64,000 nt of DNA from Macrostomum hystrix. Its lineage: Eukaryota > Platyhelminthes > Macrostomidae. The translations under genes were made by a program, and so were the position numbers. This document shows positions 19,663 through 30,600 of this stretch, one piece after another. How positions within the stretch are numbered: position 1 is the stretch's first letter; every line of letters starts with the position of its first letter. Below the pieces are notes generated by a model. That model saw nothing but the letters and a program-made list of their open reading frames with translations. It ran no database searches and had not been told where the DNA came from. Location of the stretch: NCBI GenBank assembly GCA_950097015.1, contig CATNEN010000032.1, positions 744,001 through 808,000 on the forward strand, written 5' to 3'.

Positions 19663-20758
19663 ATAGAAACGTGCGCCCTAGTGAAAATTGAAATTGAAAT
19701 CTCTCTTGTATATCTCTAATAGGTCCTCCTGAAGGGCGTCTTCTTCGTTTCCTCCGAAAGATAACGGATAGCTCAAATCAAATCAATCAATAATCCTCTA
19801 GGAATGTATCCTAGGAAACAAGGAGGCATTTCTCAAATGTATCGAAGATATGTGGCTCTCGTAAACTTACGAAACTAAAATAAACTCGTAATTCAATTCA
19901 ACAACTATTGCTAGCAATAAATAACTCTGTCTAGTAAAGCTCTTACCACTTGTCTTTCCCTCAGAGATGAGTCCTCTTCTTTGTAAGCTGTTTTGAAGTC
20001 CGGTGGACCGCTCCGAGTCTGAATTTTCAGCTCGGATTTTAGCTTGTATTTATAGTAAAATTTTGGGGGAAAACCGGTTCTACTACCGGGTGTTTACTTA
20101 GGTCACACATATTTGGTTAGTGACTCATGATTGTGAGTTTTACCATATTTGGAATATTGTGTAAATACAGATGCAGAAACCGATGAGTCATAATTGTTTG
20201 TTTTACCATATTTTGAATTAAAGCAAATACAGCTGTCGAGAACCGGTTCTCCGGTTTCATGCCACATGACTTTGTTTCTAAAAATAGCGCATGACTCATT
20301 CCTAAAAATAGATTAAACTTTCTATCTAAGGTTTCCTTGTGATATTACTTTAAGTAGCGCGTTTAAGCAAATGGAATATTTTACTCTCGACAATATCTAC
20401 CCTTTTTACGAAACAATTCGTCCCGAATTTTAATTATTAAGAGGAAAAGAAAATGACTTTGCATAACAATAATAGGATAATGTAATGTAATGATCATGTA
20501 TTGAAAGTATCAGGACTAGGTGAAATTGGTATAGGTACGTATGGGTAGACATGAAACACAAATGGATGATAATTGGTGTGAGTAGTTGATAAAATGTTCG
20601 TGAAAAAGAATTAACAGTTTGAGAAGAGATGCGTAACAATTTTGGCACTATATTGGTTAATATAAGGGATTGATAAACATGGGGAGGTGTAATTATTTTA
20701 AATAAGCAATGAATAATGGTCTGTTTGTTTTACTAGTTTATGCGATCAGAATTGTTAC
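19663..20758. other. Non-coding, with an approximate tandem duplication
   Basis: AT-rich. 20120-20180 and 20181-20245 are diverged copies of one unit (ACTCATGATTGTGAGTTTTA versus AGTCATAATTGTTTGTTTTA, each followed by CCATATTT and CAAATACAG-like words). This may be the LTR or 3' untranslated part of the adjacent minus-strand retroelement. No gene. Confidence 0.4.
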
Positions 20759-21382
20759 TCATTCAAGGCTGAATTGTTGCCGGATAAATTCATGTACTTT
20801 GGCTTGAATTTTTGCCGTTAGTATGGCTATTGGCCAAAATAGTTTATATAGTTGTAGGTAGGCCGGATCCTCAGTATGCTCGAGGATATAGAGGTAGGCT
20901 TCTGTACCTGTGATAATTTCGGCTCGGCGTGTCAGTTGCTCGCCCAGTTGAAATAAATATCGCCGATGTTGTTGGCATCGCAGTGGTATCGGCCACGTCT
21001 TTATTGCCGTTAGTAATTCATAAGGCTCCATGTCATTCATATTCATGAGCAGGAGGTCCACTGCTACAGGCGTTAGTCGTATCGTATCCAAGGGTTCCTC
21101 CCGCAGCCGTAGGAAGCAATCGGGGCATTTGTTGATATTTCGACTGCCGAGTGTCTCTAGGCAGGCGAGGCAGCTCCAGTGTCTATTGTCACAGATTTGT
21201 ATTTGCGGTTGGTTACCGCAAATGAGACAGTGGACCCTGTCTCGACGGCAGATTGGGCAGGTGCGTATTGGGTTGCCAGTTTGCGCCGCGGCTGCCTCGC
21301 ATTGTTGGCATGTCCCATGTCCGACTTCGCATATGGGCATTAGATCGGTCTGTTCTTCTAAACAAACAGGGCAGTCTTGCAT
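20759..21382 (-). CDS. Double RING-finger protein in a retroelement, 207 aa
   Basis: Starts at ATG 21382. Residues 4-45 form a C3HC4 RING: C4-x2-C7, C18, H22, C25-x2-C28, C42-x2-C45. A second similar set follows at once: C52-x2-C55, C64, H68, C71-x2-C74, C86-x2-C89. The remainder (about 95-207) is helical with T-W-P-I-P-L-R-C and ends near a hydrophobic L-F-W-P-I-A-I-L. RING domains usually recruit ubiquitin-conjugating enzymes, so an E3 ligase-like role is the inference. It lies downstream of the integrase on the same strand, about 34 bases after a diverged, broken paralogue, in the place of an envelope gene. It could instead be an unrelated host gene beside the element, but the paired arrangement argues for element cargo. 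Confidence 0.78.
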   Translation of the reverse strand: MQDCPVCLEEQTDLMPICEVGHGTCQQCEAAAAQTGNPIRTCPICRRDRVHCLICGNQPQIQICDNRHWSCLACLETLGSRNINKCPDCFLRLREEPLDTIRLTPVAVDLLLMNMNDMEPYELLTAIKTWPIPLRCQQHRRYLFQLGEQLTRRAEIITGTEAYLYILEHTEDPAYLQLYKLFWPIAILTAKIQAKVHEFIRQQFSLE

Positions 21383-21415
21383 TGTTGTCTGTGGGCGGTT
21401 TGTTTAATTGACTTC

Positions 21416-22060
21416 TTAATCGGAGCTGACATATTGATATGATTCGTGTGGTGGCAGTAGATACGATAATTCTTCATTTCGCAAATTTTTTGTGGGGAGA
21501 ATTGTACAGAAAATGGGACAGGGATGAAGATTCATGTCATCGACAATATTAAACAGTTTTTGTGCAATATCATGTATGGACAATTGTCTAAGCTGAGGGC
21601 CGTATTGCAATGAGTATCGTACAATGTTTTTACGCGTTTTGTGGGCAATTCGTGGGATAGGCCATGCTTTTAGAAGTTGAATTATCTTGTAAGAGGAAAA
21701 ATAGTATAGGTTAATGGATGAAGTTGGCAACCGTAATTTAGTTTAATGCGCACAAGTTTGTTACAAATCATGAATTGTGGGGTATTATTGCAAACAGGAC
21801 ATTGGAAAATGGCTCGATAAGCAAACTTCTTCGTGCATTGCGGATACATGAAATGTTGGTTTTGACAGTATTGTACAGTTCGCCATGAATTACATATCAT
21901 GCATTGGCGGAGATTTCCACGGCACAGAGGACAGTTTTTAATGTTTTTTGTAGTGTGCGAGGCTTAAGCAAGAACCGCAAACATGGTGTTTATTGACACA
22001 TATACATGGTAGTTTACATGAGAATTCTTCAAGACAGACAGGACAGTCTATGGTAGTGTT
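21416..22060 (-). pseudogene. Diverged, frameshifted RING-finger paralogue
   Basis: In separate frames the minus strand gives C-P-V-C-L-E-E-F then C-V-N-K-H-H-V-C-G-S-C (22050-21965), C-P-L-C-R-G then C-M-I-C-N-S-W (21930-21890), and a C-terminal part (21685-21416) with L-L-K-A-W-P-I-P-R-I-A-H-K. The last matches the W-P-I-P region of the intact gene. At least two frameshifts and one stop separate the pieces. Together with 20759-21382 it shows an old tandem duplication of a double-RING gene. Confidence 0.72.
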
Positions 22061-22181
22061 TGCGAAAATTGTGTGGGCGTTTGCAGAGAGCAGAGGTTTA
22101 GTCGCCTTTTACGACAAGCTTGAGAAGCTGTAGTGCCATTCTTAATCCCGGTCACTACACGGCGAACAATAAACGAGTAAT

Positions 22182-22502
22182 TTAACGAGGGCGTAGGTTA
22201 TACGTAAGAGTATTTGGTGGTGTGTTTGTGGTTTGTGTCTCGGCATGTGCTGTTGCAATGTGCTTGTTTGTTGTTTTTGAACGGTCTGGATTCTGTAACG
22301 TTGGAAGGAATGTAGTGTCGTTAGTGATGCGTTTTAAACGTTGAATGTGAACATAGAACTGAGGTTGATGTGGATCCTGGATATTCGCAAGGCGTGCTGT
22401 TGTCGTGAATATCAGTGCTGTTACACGAAAAGGTCCTTTGTATTTGAAGGCATGTTTGTGCGTATGCTGTGCCGGGTAGTGTAGGTAGACGATATCTCCC
22501 AC
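22182..22502 (-). pseudogene. Integrase C-terminal domain fragment
   Basis: G-D-I-V-Y-L-H-Y-P-A-Q followed by K-Y-K-G-P-F-R-V-T-A-L and F-Y-V-H-I-Q-R-L-K-R-I is the small SH3-like C-terminal domain that follows the core of Ty3/gypsy integrases (compare G-S-R-V-M-L...F-T-G-P-Y-E-I-V...D-R-L-K-P-M at 44400-44580). It ends with a basic tail that contains N-L-R-P-R. Confidence 0.75.
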
Positions 22503-22554
22503 TTGTAAAGTAGATGCATGTTTACTTGTTGTAGGTACTGTAGATTGGTTGTCG

Positions 22555-22740
22555 AGATTATGTTTTGCAATTTACCAATTGGCCGCCAAACTACTGAATA
22601 TTCAACAAATATTCACCTCGACATATAATCCAAAAGCAAACCTCGTCGAAAGATTTCACAGAAACCTACATGAAATGTTGACACACTTTGTCTATAAACA
22701 ACCTGAAGATTGGATTATCCACATACATCTCGCTGTGATG
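22555..22740 (+). pseudogene. Inverted integrase core fragment
   Basis: On the plus strand, opposite to the rest of this element, N-I-Q-Q-I-F-T-S-T-Y-N-P-K-A-N-L-V-E-R-F-H-R-N-L carries the last catalytic Glu region of the integrase core, followed by E-D-W-I-I-H-I-H-L-A. It sits between the core start (minus, ending near 22741) and the C-terminal domain (minus, 22502), exactly where the core should be but flipped. Confidence 0.75.
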
Positions 22741-23622
22741 TCAGGTATCGGAATGGCAACGGCGAATTTCGAAAAAAACATTCAAGGCTGTAAGAATGTA
22801 ATTGTAGTCGATCGAGTGTTGTCGAGCAGATGGTAGTGGTCCGGTAATGTCAATTGACACTGTGTCCCATGTAGTTGTCTTCGGCACTGATTGGAGTTCA
22901 GGTTTTTGTCGTCTTCCGATTTTTGTTGAAGCACACGACTGACATTGTGTGCAGTACTTGCGAATGTCTAAATTCATTGTTGGCCAAAAATATAACTGTG
23001 CGACTCTCTGGATTGTTTTCTTGGCGGATAAGTGTCCGGCTAATGGACTATCATGAAGTTCGTGTAGGATCGCAGAACGGAATGTGTACGGTAGGTACAG
23101 TCGCGGAATATTGTTGTACACCCAGTAGAGTGCGAGTTCTCTGAAAACTAGACTATTCTTGTGTTTTCGTAAGAACTGTTTTTCGATTTTTGTAAGTTCT
23201 TTTTCCGTTTCTTCTGTATCTTCTTGTATGGCTTTGTAAAAGGAATCGTCATGTGCTTTCAACAAGTATTTTATGGTTGGAATTGGATGAACTGCATTGA
23301 TCTCGTATGTTCTGGACAGTGCATCAGCGGCTTTATTCATTGCCCCTGGTTTGTAAACCAGATGAAAGTTGTAGTGCGGTATTTTAAGGACCATTCGGAT
23401 GAGTCTATTGTTCGTCTGTCCTTTTGTTTTAACAACGTGAGTTAGCGGTGCGTGATCTGTGTGAATGATAATTGGCAGTGGTGATCCATAGATGTAGTAA
23501 TGGAATTGTTGAAGAGCAAACAGAACAGCTAGTAGTTCTCGTTCAGTGGCTGACCATTTTGTTTCGTTTGGTCTTAGAGCTCTACTGATGTAAGCAATCG
23601 GTTTTTCTTTCTTTGGTTCCAT
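22741..23622 (-). pseudogene. RNase H and integrase N-terminal region
   Basis: Begins with P-I-A-Y-I-S-R-A-L and S-A-T-E-R-E-L-L-A-V, then H-T-D-H-A-P-L-T and K-A-A-D-A-L-S-R-T (RNase H end). It proceeds to the HHCC zinc domain of integrase (H-D-S-P-L-A-G-H-L-S...C-T-Q-C-Q-S-C) and the first catalytic Asp (V-S-I-D-I-T-G-P-L-P). It runs out of frame at F-E-I-R-R-C-H. The frame upstream is broken at about 23630. Confidence 0.82.
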
Positions 23623-23947
23623 TTCCTGAAGGAGTACGGCTCAATCCACTTCCTGATGCGTCTGTTTCTATGATAAAAGGTTTGTGGAAGTTCGGGTGTT
23701 TGAGAAGAGCATCACTAGTTGTTGTTTGATTCTATCGAAACTTTCCTGTTGTTCCGCTTTCCAGTTGTCTTCTTTCCACTGGAATTTTTAGTAGTTCGTA
23801 CAATGGTTTAGCCGTTTGTGCAAAGTTAGGTAGGAATTTTCGGAAATATTGTGCTAGTCTAGGAATGACTGCATGGAATGACTGCAGTTTGGTAATTGAC
23901 GTAGGTTTCGGGAACTTCTTGACCTTGTCGACGTTATTTGGGTCTGG

Positions 23948-24813
23948 TTATATGCCTCGTGATAAAACGTGATGTACAAGATATCGGACCGAATCTCTGC
24001 AGAATTTACATTTTGTAGGTTGCAGTTTTAGACCTTGTCGGAGTAAGAAGAGAGCTTGTTCCATGACTTTTACTAGTTGTTCGAAGTTATTTCCAAAGGC
24101 AAGAATATCATCAACATAGTGAAGCAGATTTGTACATCCGGCTAGCATATAGGATGTAACACGGCTCATTGTTGCTGGTGAGTTAGAGATTCCCATTAGA
24201 CTTCTCTGATACGCTAAAACTTCTCCTTTGTAAGTTTTGAAGGCAGTGTATTGTTTTGATTCTTCTTCAAGTTCGATTTGCCAGAATCCATGTCGTAGGT
24301 CAAATACTGTGAAGAGTGTCGCCGTATTGAGTCGTGCTAGCAGTTCGGAGATTTTTGGTAGACTTTGTTGATCGGTGGGAATGTACTTATTTAGGACTCG
24401 GAAATCACAGTCGAGTCGTCTTTCGTTTGTTTCTTTCTTTTCGATAAGAAGGCAAGTTGAAGAGTATGCTGAGACGGTTCGTTTTATGATTCCTGCTTTA
24501 AGCATTTTTTATTAATTTTATCGAAGTGTTGCTGTAGGTGTTTAGCGACTGGATATGGTTTACATTGGATTGGTTCTTGATGAGGCAGTAGTTCAATTTT
24601 TTGCTTGATATCTCGAGCACATCCGATGTCGTAATCGTGATGACAGAAGACGTCGTTATACTTCCACAATAGATCTTTTACTTGTGTTTTTTGTCCTTCG
24701 GTGATTAGACTTTGAGAGAGATCAATTTGTTGTAGGAATTTTTGTTTAGACATTTTCGTTGTTGTCTCTGGTTGGATGAGCATTACCGAAGCTTGTGTGT
24801 TGAGACGCCCCAT
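23948..24813 (-). pseudogene. Gypsy-like reverse transcriptase
   Basis: Pieces 24813-24484 (pre-RT, Y-D-I-G-C-A-R-D-I-K-Q-K-I-E) and 24505-23948 (fingers/palm) give R-R-L-D-C-D-F-R-V-L-N-K-Y-I, F-T-V-F-D-L-R-H-G-F-W-Q-I, L-M-G-I-S-N-S-P-A-T and the catalytic Y-V-D-D-I-L-A-F. A frameshift joins the two pieces and a stop follows G-I at 23948. Beyond it, the thumb/connection region (R-K-F-L-P-N-F) is readable in decayed form to about 23700. Confidence 0.85.
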
Positions 24814-24854
24814 GCATGTTCCTGCATAGTTTTTTACTGGATGTTGATTTGGAT

Positions 24855-25600
24855 TTATAATTTGTACTGGGATGTTTCTTTCCCTAGAGCCGTTGGTATT
24901 AAAACTTCTTTTGTTGTGAGGATCTTCTTTCTTGGTTCAAATATCATAGCTTCTTCGACATCGTCATGATTGGCGAGGTATGCTTTAACCCAACATGTAC
25001 TTTCCGGTTGTATGAAGACATCTTGTTTAATATGTACTTTTGGTTGAAAGTGAACTTGGCTGACTAAAGGATGTTCCACATTGTCCAGTTTGAATGTTTG
25101 TTTGTTGAAATCAAATGTTAATGGTAGATTCATCTGCCGAAATGTGTCGATTCCAATAATAACGTCTTGGCTTGGAAGATGGTCAATAACAAATGCTTGT
25201 ACCAGAAGTTGTTTGTTTGCAAGTTTAAGTGATATGTTCACTTGTCCTAGAATATTAAGTGCATGTCCTCCGGCTTCGGCGACAGCAATCGAAGAAGGTC
25301 GCATATGAAGTTGCAATTTGTCGTAAGTCTTTTTGTGATGACTGTGATTGAACTTCCTGAGTCGAGAAGTGCTTTACTGGGCATGTTGTTCATAAATACT
25401 TGAGCCATCGCTCTACCCATATTGGCTTGCAAGGTGCAAATGTAATTTGCTGGCCATTTTGGATCCGTTGGTAGAAGAAGAGATGTCGGCGGTGGTCTCG
25501 CTGTTCTGATTTCAATTTTTGGGTAGATATTTGATCGTTCTGGTTCTGGTGCTGTTGGCAATAATTGTTTTCCTTGATCTTGTAGTAGAGTTTCTTCATT
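24855..25600 (-). pseudogene. Retropepsin region
   Basis: In the frame ending near 25316, A-L-L-D-S-G-S-S-I-T-V-I carries the Asp active site (D-S-G variant). After a frameshift, the second block D-V-I-I-G-I-D-T-F (24855-25316 piece) completes the fold. Upstream is a proline-rich linker. This frame opens beside a run of six A residues (near 25605), where the preceding glycoprotein frame continues in another phase. Confidence 0.7.
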
Positions 25601-25840
25601 TTTTCATTAGGTGTAGTAGTTCCTTGTTTGTCAATTTGGACAATCCGTTGTTTTGCTGGATATGCTCGTGCTACACATCGTACTGCTGTTATAAAGATCA
25701 TTAGTGCAAGGTGAATCCATACAATGCATGCACTGGAGAAGATGAATCCCTGATAGTAACTTCCTTTTCCTTGGAGTAGATCGAGAAAGCTATTCGACCA
25801 AAAGGATCCTATTGCGTTATGTATGATGAATCCTGCTGTG
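25570..25840 (-). pseudogene. Viral-type glycoprotein C-terminus
   Basis: The minus strand from 25840 reads an amphipathic segment (I-G-S-F-W-S-N-S-F-L-D-L-L), then a hydrophobic anchor of about 23 residues ending in I-F-I-T-A-V-R-C-V-A-R, then a basic cytoplasmic tail. That is the layout of the membrane end of a class I/III-like envelope protein. It lies upstream of the protease, not downstream of integrase. The ectodomain is missing because the copy is cut on its high side. Envelope assignment is by layout only. Confidence 0.5.
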
Positions 25841-25968
25841 GCTTACAAACCACGGCTTTTTAGCAATCGTTTATAAAACGCTTTTTTAACAACTGAGGCC
25901 AATTTTATAAACACTTTAATCCATGTCAGCTACCCGTGGATAAATTATCCGTAGATTTTATCTATGCT

Positions 25969-26737
25969 TATAAGACTTAGAAATCTGAAGGGAATTCAAG
26001 AGTTCGCTAGCAGAAAGCTAAAAGCTAAAAATAGCAACAGCAGAGAGGGCAAACAACCAAGGGGAGAGAGACTGGACAAAAACCCGCCCCGAAGTCACTT
26101 CATCATTTCAGCTCAGGCCGGGTCGGCATGGCAACAGCGTGCTGACGTGGAACTGCCTGAGACCGGACCCGCAGCTGTACTGACGCGGCGCTGCCGGAAT
26201 CAACCCGGCCTGTCCCTGCCTGCAGCTGCCGGCGTCGGCCCAGCCCAGCCCGCATTGGGAGCCGCCTGGGCCCGGCCGGGAACGAGAGCTGGAGGAGGAC
26301 GGAACCGTACAAGAAAACGGGATCGATAAAAGGCGAAGGAATAACGAACGGTGGGAGAGAAGTTTCAGTGGAAGTGGGAACATATCCTAACTCAACTAAT
26401 GCGTTTTTAAGACTGTAACTCACCCTCCATGGGAAAGGGGTTGGCGTGCCTGCCAACCAACTAGTTTAACGTTAATAACTGTACTAGGCTGGAGGCTGCG
26501 ACCTCACTCAACACAAATCCTCATGAGTACTTTTGCTACGGTAATGCCTACCCTCGGATTGAGGGGTTTTGAAGACAGAATATATATCGGAGCGGAGCGC
26601 GGGAAAAGGTCCGCCGCGCCAGTTAGTCGTTAGGAGTTATAGCCTTCAAGACATCTAGACTGCAATAAACCGCTAGACTAATTATATTTTGAAAGACACT
26701 AAAATCGATGAGAGATTAGAAAGCTTGAAGCGCTATA
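25969..26737 (+). repeat. LTR A
   Basis: 769 bp and nearly identical to LTR C, except for a 135-bp deletion (sequence equivalent to 48438-48572 of LTR C) and a 2-bp AG insertion near its end. It has a TATA-like box at 26579-26587 and AATAAA at 26664-26669. Confidence 0.88.
26579..26587 (+). promoter_or_regulatory. LTR TATA box
   Basis: AATATATAT followed by CGGAGCGGAGCGCGG. The motif is conserved in all three LTRs (42919-42928, 48390-48398) with AATAAA 77 bases downstream in this copy, so U3-R-U5 order fits. Confidence 0.6.
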
Positions 26738-26739
26738 CG

Positions 26740-26757
26740 TGGTTCCCAGACCTACGA
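26740..26757 (+). promoter_or_regulatory. Candidate primer-binding site of the composite element
   Basis: TGGTTCCCAGACC starts two bases after LTR A. The same spacing is seen after the long LTR at 3020. The tRNA is not assigned. Confidence 0.5.
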
Positions 26758-27387
26758 GTCATCTATCAAGCAGTCTACATTTTCAACCTGACGATATCGA
26801 CCAGTAATGGCTGAGTAATTTCTGACGGTGGAGGAAGGAACGCGGAAGGCCAGGATGAGTGCTGTCATACAATTGTTTCTCTACTAAGTAAACTATACAT
26901 CGAGTCGTAAGAGGACATGTGGGTTTCTCATTAAAAAAGTAAAAAAAATTAATAAAATCCTAAAAAATTAAACAAAAAAAGGTGGAATAGTTATGTACAA
27001 AGTTACGGTATGATTTCCCTTAGTAGAGAAATATTTAGCGGCTGGTGAAACAAGTCACCAAGGCCGCGCATCAATAGCGAGGGGCTACCAGGAAGTTGTT
27101 TAAATAGGACTATAGTCGACTTATTATAAAAGGTGTACTCATTTAAAGAATTCAGGCAGCGCTGACCAGCATTACTACATTTTAAACTTAGGCTCTAAAG
27201 GAGCTTTTGCAGGAGCCGGCCGACTCATCACAGGTAAAAGGACCTGTCAAGTGAATGGCAGCATTAAAAGTACACCGTATAGGGCTTTTACATTATTATA
27301 GCGCGCTTCAATAGGCTCAGTAGGATAGTAGACCTTCTGAGGAGAGTTATACTCTTGGCACTAATGACTGCGCGGACACAGAGGGGG
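26758..27387 (+). other. Leader of composite element, part 1
   Basis: No ORF. It is non-coding sequence interrupted at 27387 by the BEL/Pao insertion and resuming at 31367. Confidence 0.5.
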
Positions 27388-27614
27388 TGTCGGATTCATC
27401 TGGCAATCCTCCACGTTAATTCAAGCTTGCCCTACTGCGCTAAATTTAGCTCCTTGTTACACCTTGTTTACCCATAGACACCCCCAGCCTCAACTGTACT
27501 CTTAAATTAAATACAAAGTCGCCCAGCCGTTCCCCAAAAGAAACTACACACACGCATGTTCGTTCTAGCAACTTAAGCTTAACATAAAGCCTTTGTCTCA
27601 GTCAGTTGACGACA
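27388..27614 (+). repeat. BEL/Pao 5' LTR
   Basis: 227 bp, TG...CA ends, copy of 31140-31366 at an offset of 3752. Confidence 0.92.
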
Positions 27615-27652
27615 AATTGGTAGCAGAGCGTGGTTTGTTTGGCACCAAGGCA

Positions 27653-30600
27653 ATGGTCAACACTCGCGCGACCTCAGCCGAGACTGGGGATACAACCGAC
27701 CCGATTTCTGGGGATCATGCAGGACAGGAGCAAGCAACGGGAGGGGCGACCGCTGGACCATCGGCACCACTGCTTCAGCCGACAGTTGCCGGCCAGCCGC
27801 CAGCCAACCAGGACATGCTTCAGCACCTACTCGGCGTCATGGTCACCATGATGCAGCAAAACCAGCAACTACTTACTCAGCTTCAAAGCCAGACAGCGGC
27901 AGCCCCACCGGCGCCAGCGGCGGTGCCAGATGCGAACCCACTGCCCACGGCCCGCCGCCCGGCTTCCTTCGTCGGCGACAGCGTCCTGCGCAACGCACGA
28001 CTACCGACATTCGATGGTGAGGACCCCGCCGCATTCCCAGCGTTCTGGGGCGCGTTCGATCATCGAATTCATGCCCTAGAAATGTCTCCCGTCGACAAGT
28101 TTGAGGTCCTTCGAGGTCTCCTCACGGGGGCCGCGTTGCGGAAGCTCGGAGGTCTGGACGCTTGCCAGCCCGGCGCGTACGAGGAGGCGCGGCGGATTCT
28201 GGAATATAACTACGGCGATTTGCAAGAGCAGAAGAGCGCATGCTACAAACGCCTCCTGGACATGCCACGTCTCAACGACGTCGACTTCCGAACGCTGGAA
28301 CCCTTCGCGGACGCACTTCGTCTCACTGTAGGTCAGCTTGCCCGGCTGCAGGAGCCGGAAGCGGCGATGGACGCATACATCCACGCCTTGTGGCCGAAGT
28401 TACCTATCGCGCTCCGGACAGACATTCAGGACCCCCGCATTAAAGCCACTCAGTCGCCCATGCCCACTATGACCGACTTGCAAGGACACTTGGACGCGAA
28501 GCTACGCGTTCTCCGTGCCGCCAGGACTGTGACAAACGAAGCTCCAGCCGAAGCACCCTACTCCGGTGCCAGTCTCCTCGGCGCGGCATCAAACTCTTGC
28601 CCACCGGCCGCGCAGAACTCAGGACGCAGCTACGCCGCCGGCAGACATCAGCATGGCCCTAGTCGCAAAAACACCATCCGCTGTCAGGATATCGCCGGAT
28701 GGGTCTACTGCGACCAGAGCGGTCACAATGCGTCTCGCTGTGACCGTGTCACCCAGCCCGAGGACCGATTCAGTGCTGTCCGACGGAAGAAACTGTGTTT
28801 CAATTGCCTTGGGGATCACGAGGCACGGCATTGCCCCTCTTCCAGCCGGTGCCGCAAGTGCGGCTCCAAGCACCATACCTCTCTTCATGGCGCTTACCCG
28901 AGGGAACCCGCCATCCAAACTGGAGCAGGCCCCTCGGCGCACTCGCGAAGGCCGCATCAGCCGATAGTCAATTCGCATCTCAGTGACACCTCCCCCCTTG
29001 TGGAATCGACGGAGGATTCATCCGGCCCTGTTAACGCCATGTCCTGCGTCTCGTCCGCGCAGGATAGCCTCCTTCAGCCCATAGTGATGGCCACCTTCTC
29101 TGCTCCAGCTGTGAACCCGGCAACTGGGGATTCGGCTCCGATCACGGCCCTTATCGATGGCGGTTGCAGCTACACCTACCTTCGAGGCGACATAGCCCGG
29201 CGAATCGGCCTCCAGTCCCTCGGTACAATCAGCCTCGACAGCTCTGCGTGTCATGCCGAATCTCGCCGTCGCGTGCACGCCAACATTGTTCGCCTGGAAT
29301 TAGCCACACTGGATGGTCGACGCATGCCGCTGAAGGTGCTCTCAGTCGAGAGGATTGCTCCAGCCATTCACTTACAGGCGCTACAGCTTCCGAAAGATAT
29401 TCTAACAACCCTCGCCCATCTGCCTCTTGGGATTGCCAATGCACCCCCGATGGTGGACAAGGAGGTGGACCTGGATCTGCTGATTGGAAATGATTATGCA
29501 CAGTTACTCGTAGGCCCGAGCGTTGGTGCAATACCCCTACGTCGCAGCTTCACCGCTCACCTGACCCCGTTTGGAGCTGTCCTTACCGGCTCCCTCACAG
29601 GAACCTCGGACACCCATGCCATCTGCACCCGGGCCACCGAACTCCTCTGTACCGGGCGCCTCATCGTCAACTCACTCCACGGCTTGACAGAGCAACCTGT
29701 CCCGGACAACCTGTCTCATCTGGAGCTACTTGTAGATAGGATGACCAGTCTCGAGATCCTCGGTCTGGGTCCAAACACAGAACGGACCACGCAAAGCGAA
29801 GATCTCCAGACCAAGCGCCTTCTGGATTCTGCCACTCGGGAACCCGATGGCCGTTTCTCAGTCGCTCTCCCCTTCAAGCCAGGAGCCGAGCAGCTTCCTT
29901 CGAATTTCGGCCAAGCCTATGGCCGTGCTCGCGCAGTTCACAACCGCCTGGATCTCTTGCAACGCATGAAGTACTACGCTGAGTTCGAGAAACGTAAAAC
30001 CGAGGGCGTACTCGAGATCGTCGACAGTCGGTCGCCACCTGGACCGATCGTTCACGTCCTACCTCACTTCCCGGTGATAAAGGAATCAAGTAACACAACA
30101 AAAATACGACCCGTCGTTGACGCCTCCGCTCCGACATCCCTTGGAGGCAGCTGCTTGAATGACCTCCTGGAGACTGGACCAAACCTCCTAACCGACCTTC
30201 TCCAGGTCCAGCTCCGTCTACGAGTCTACGAATACGCCTGCGTCAGCGACATCCAGTCTGCATTCTATCAGATAATGGTACACCCCGGGTGTCGAGACGC
30301 TCTACGCATCATCCTGCCGAGAGACATCGCCAAGCCACTCGACCAAGACAACATGCAGCTTTGGCGCTTCACGCGGATCGTAATGGGCGCCAGCCCATCA
30401 CCCTGGATCCTTCTCACGGTGATCCACAAACTCTGCGCCGACGCCATCGCCGGTGGAACCCACCGTTTCGGACTCCACAAGGGCGAGGTTGAATCTATCC
30501 CTTCTGGGCTCTACATGGATAACCTCGTGCAAGGCTACGATTGCAAGACCGAGGGCCCTCGTTTCGTCGCTGGACTGCGGGCTCTATTCCACTCGGGGCA

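Larger units (their letters stand above)
20759..25840 (-). mobile_element. Decayed gypsy-like retroelement with glycoprotein before pol and RING genes after it
   Basis: Reading the minus strand from 25840 down: glycoprotein C-terminus with membrane anchor, protease, RT, RNase H, integrase N-zinc and start of core, an inverted core piece, integrase C-terminus, then two RING-finger ORFs. LTRs are not identified; the high-coordinate side is cut at the Harbinger element (25896), so gag and most of the glycoprotein are missing. Numerous frameshifts show age, yet the last RING ORF is fully open. Confidence 0.72.

Noticed and set aside
22182-22502. Possible chromodomain at the integrase C-terminus
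   Set aside because: The segment matches the short SH3-like C-terminal domain, but I see no aromatic cage pattern of a chromodomain.
28566-28967. Overlapping plus ORFs within BEL/Pao gag-pol
   Set aside because: Out-of-frame shadows of a well-supported polyprotein with knuckles and RT motifs.
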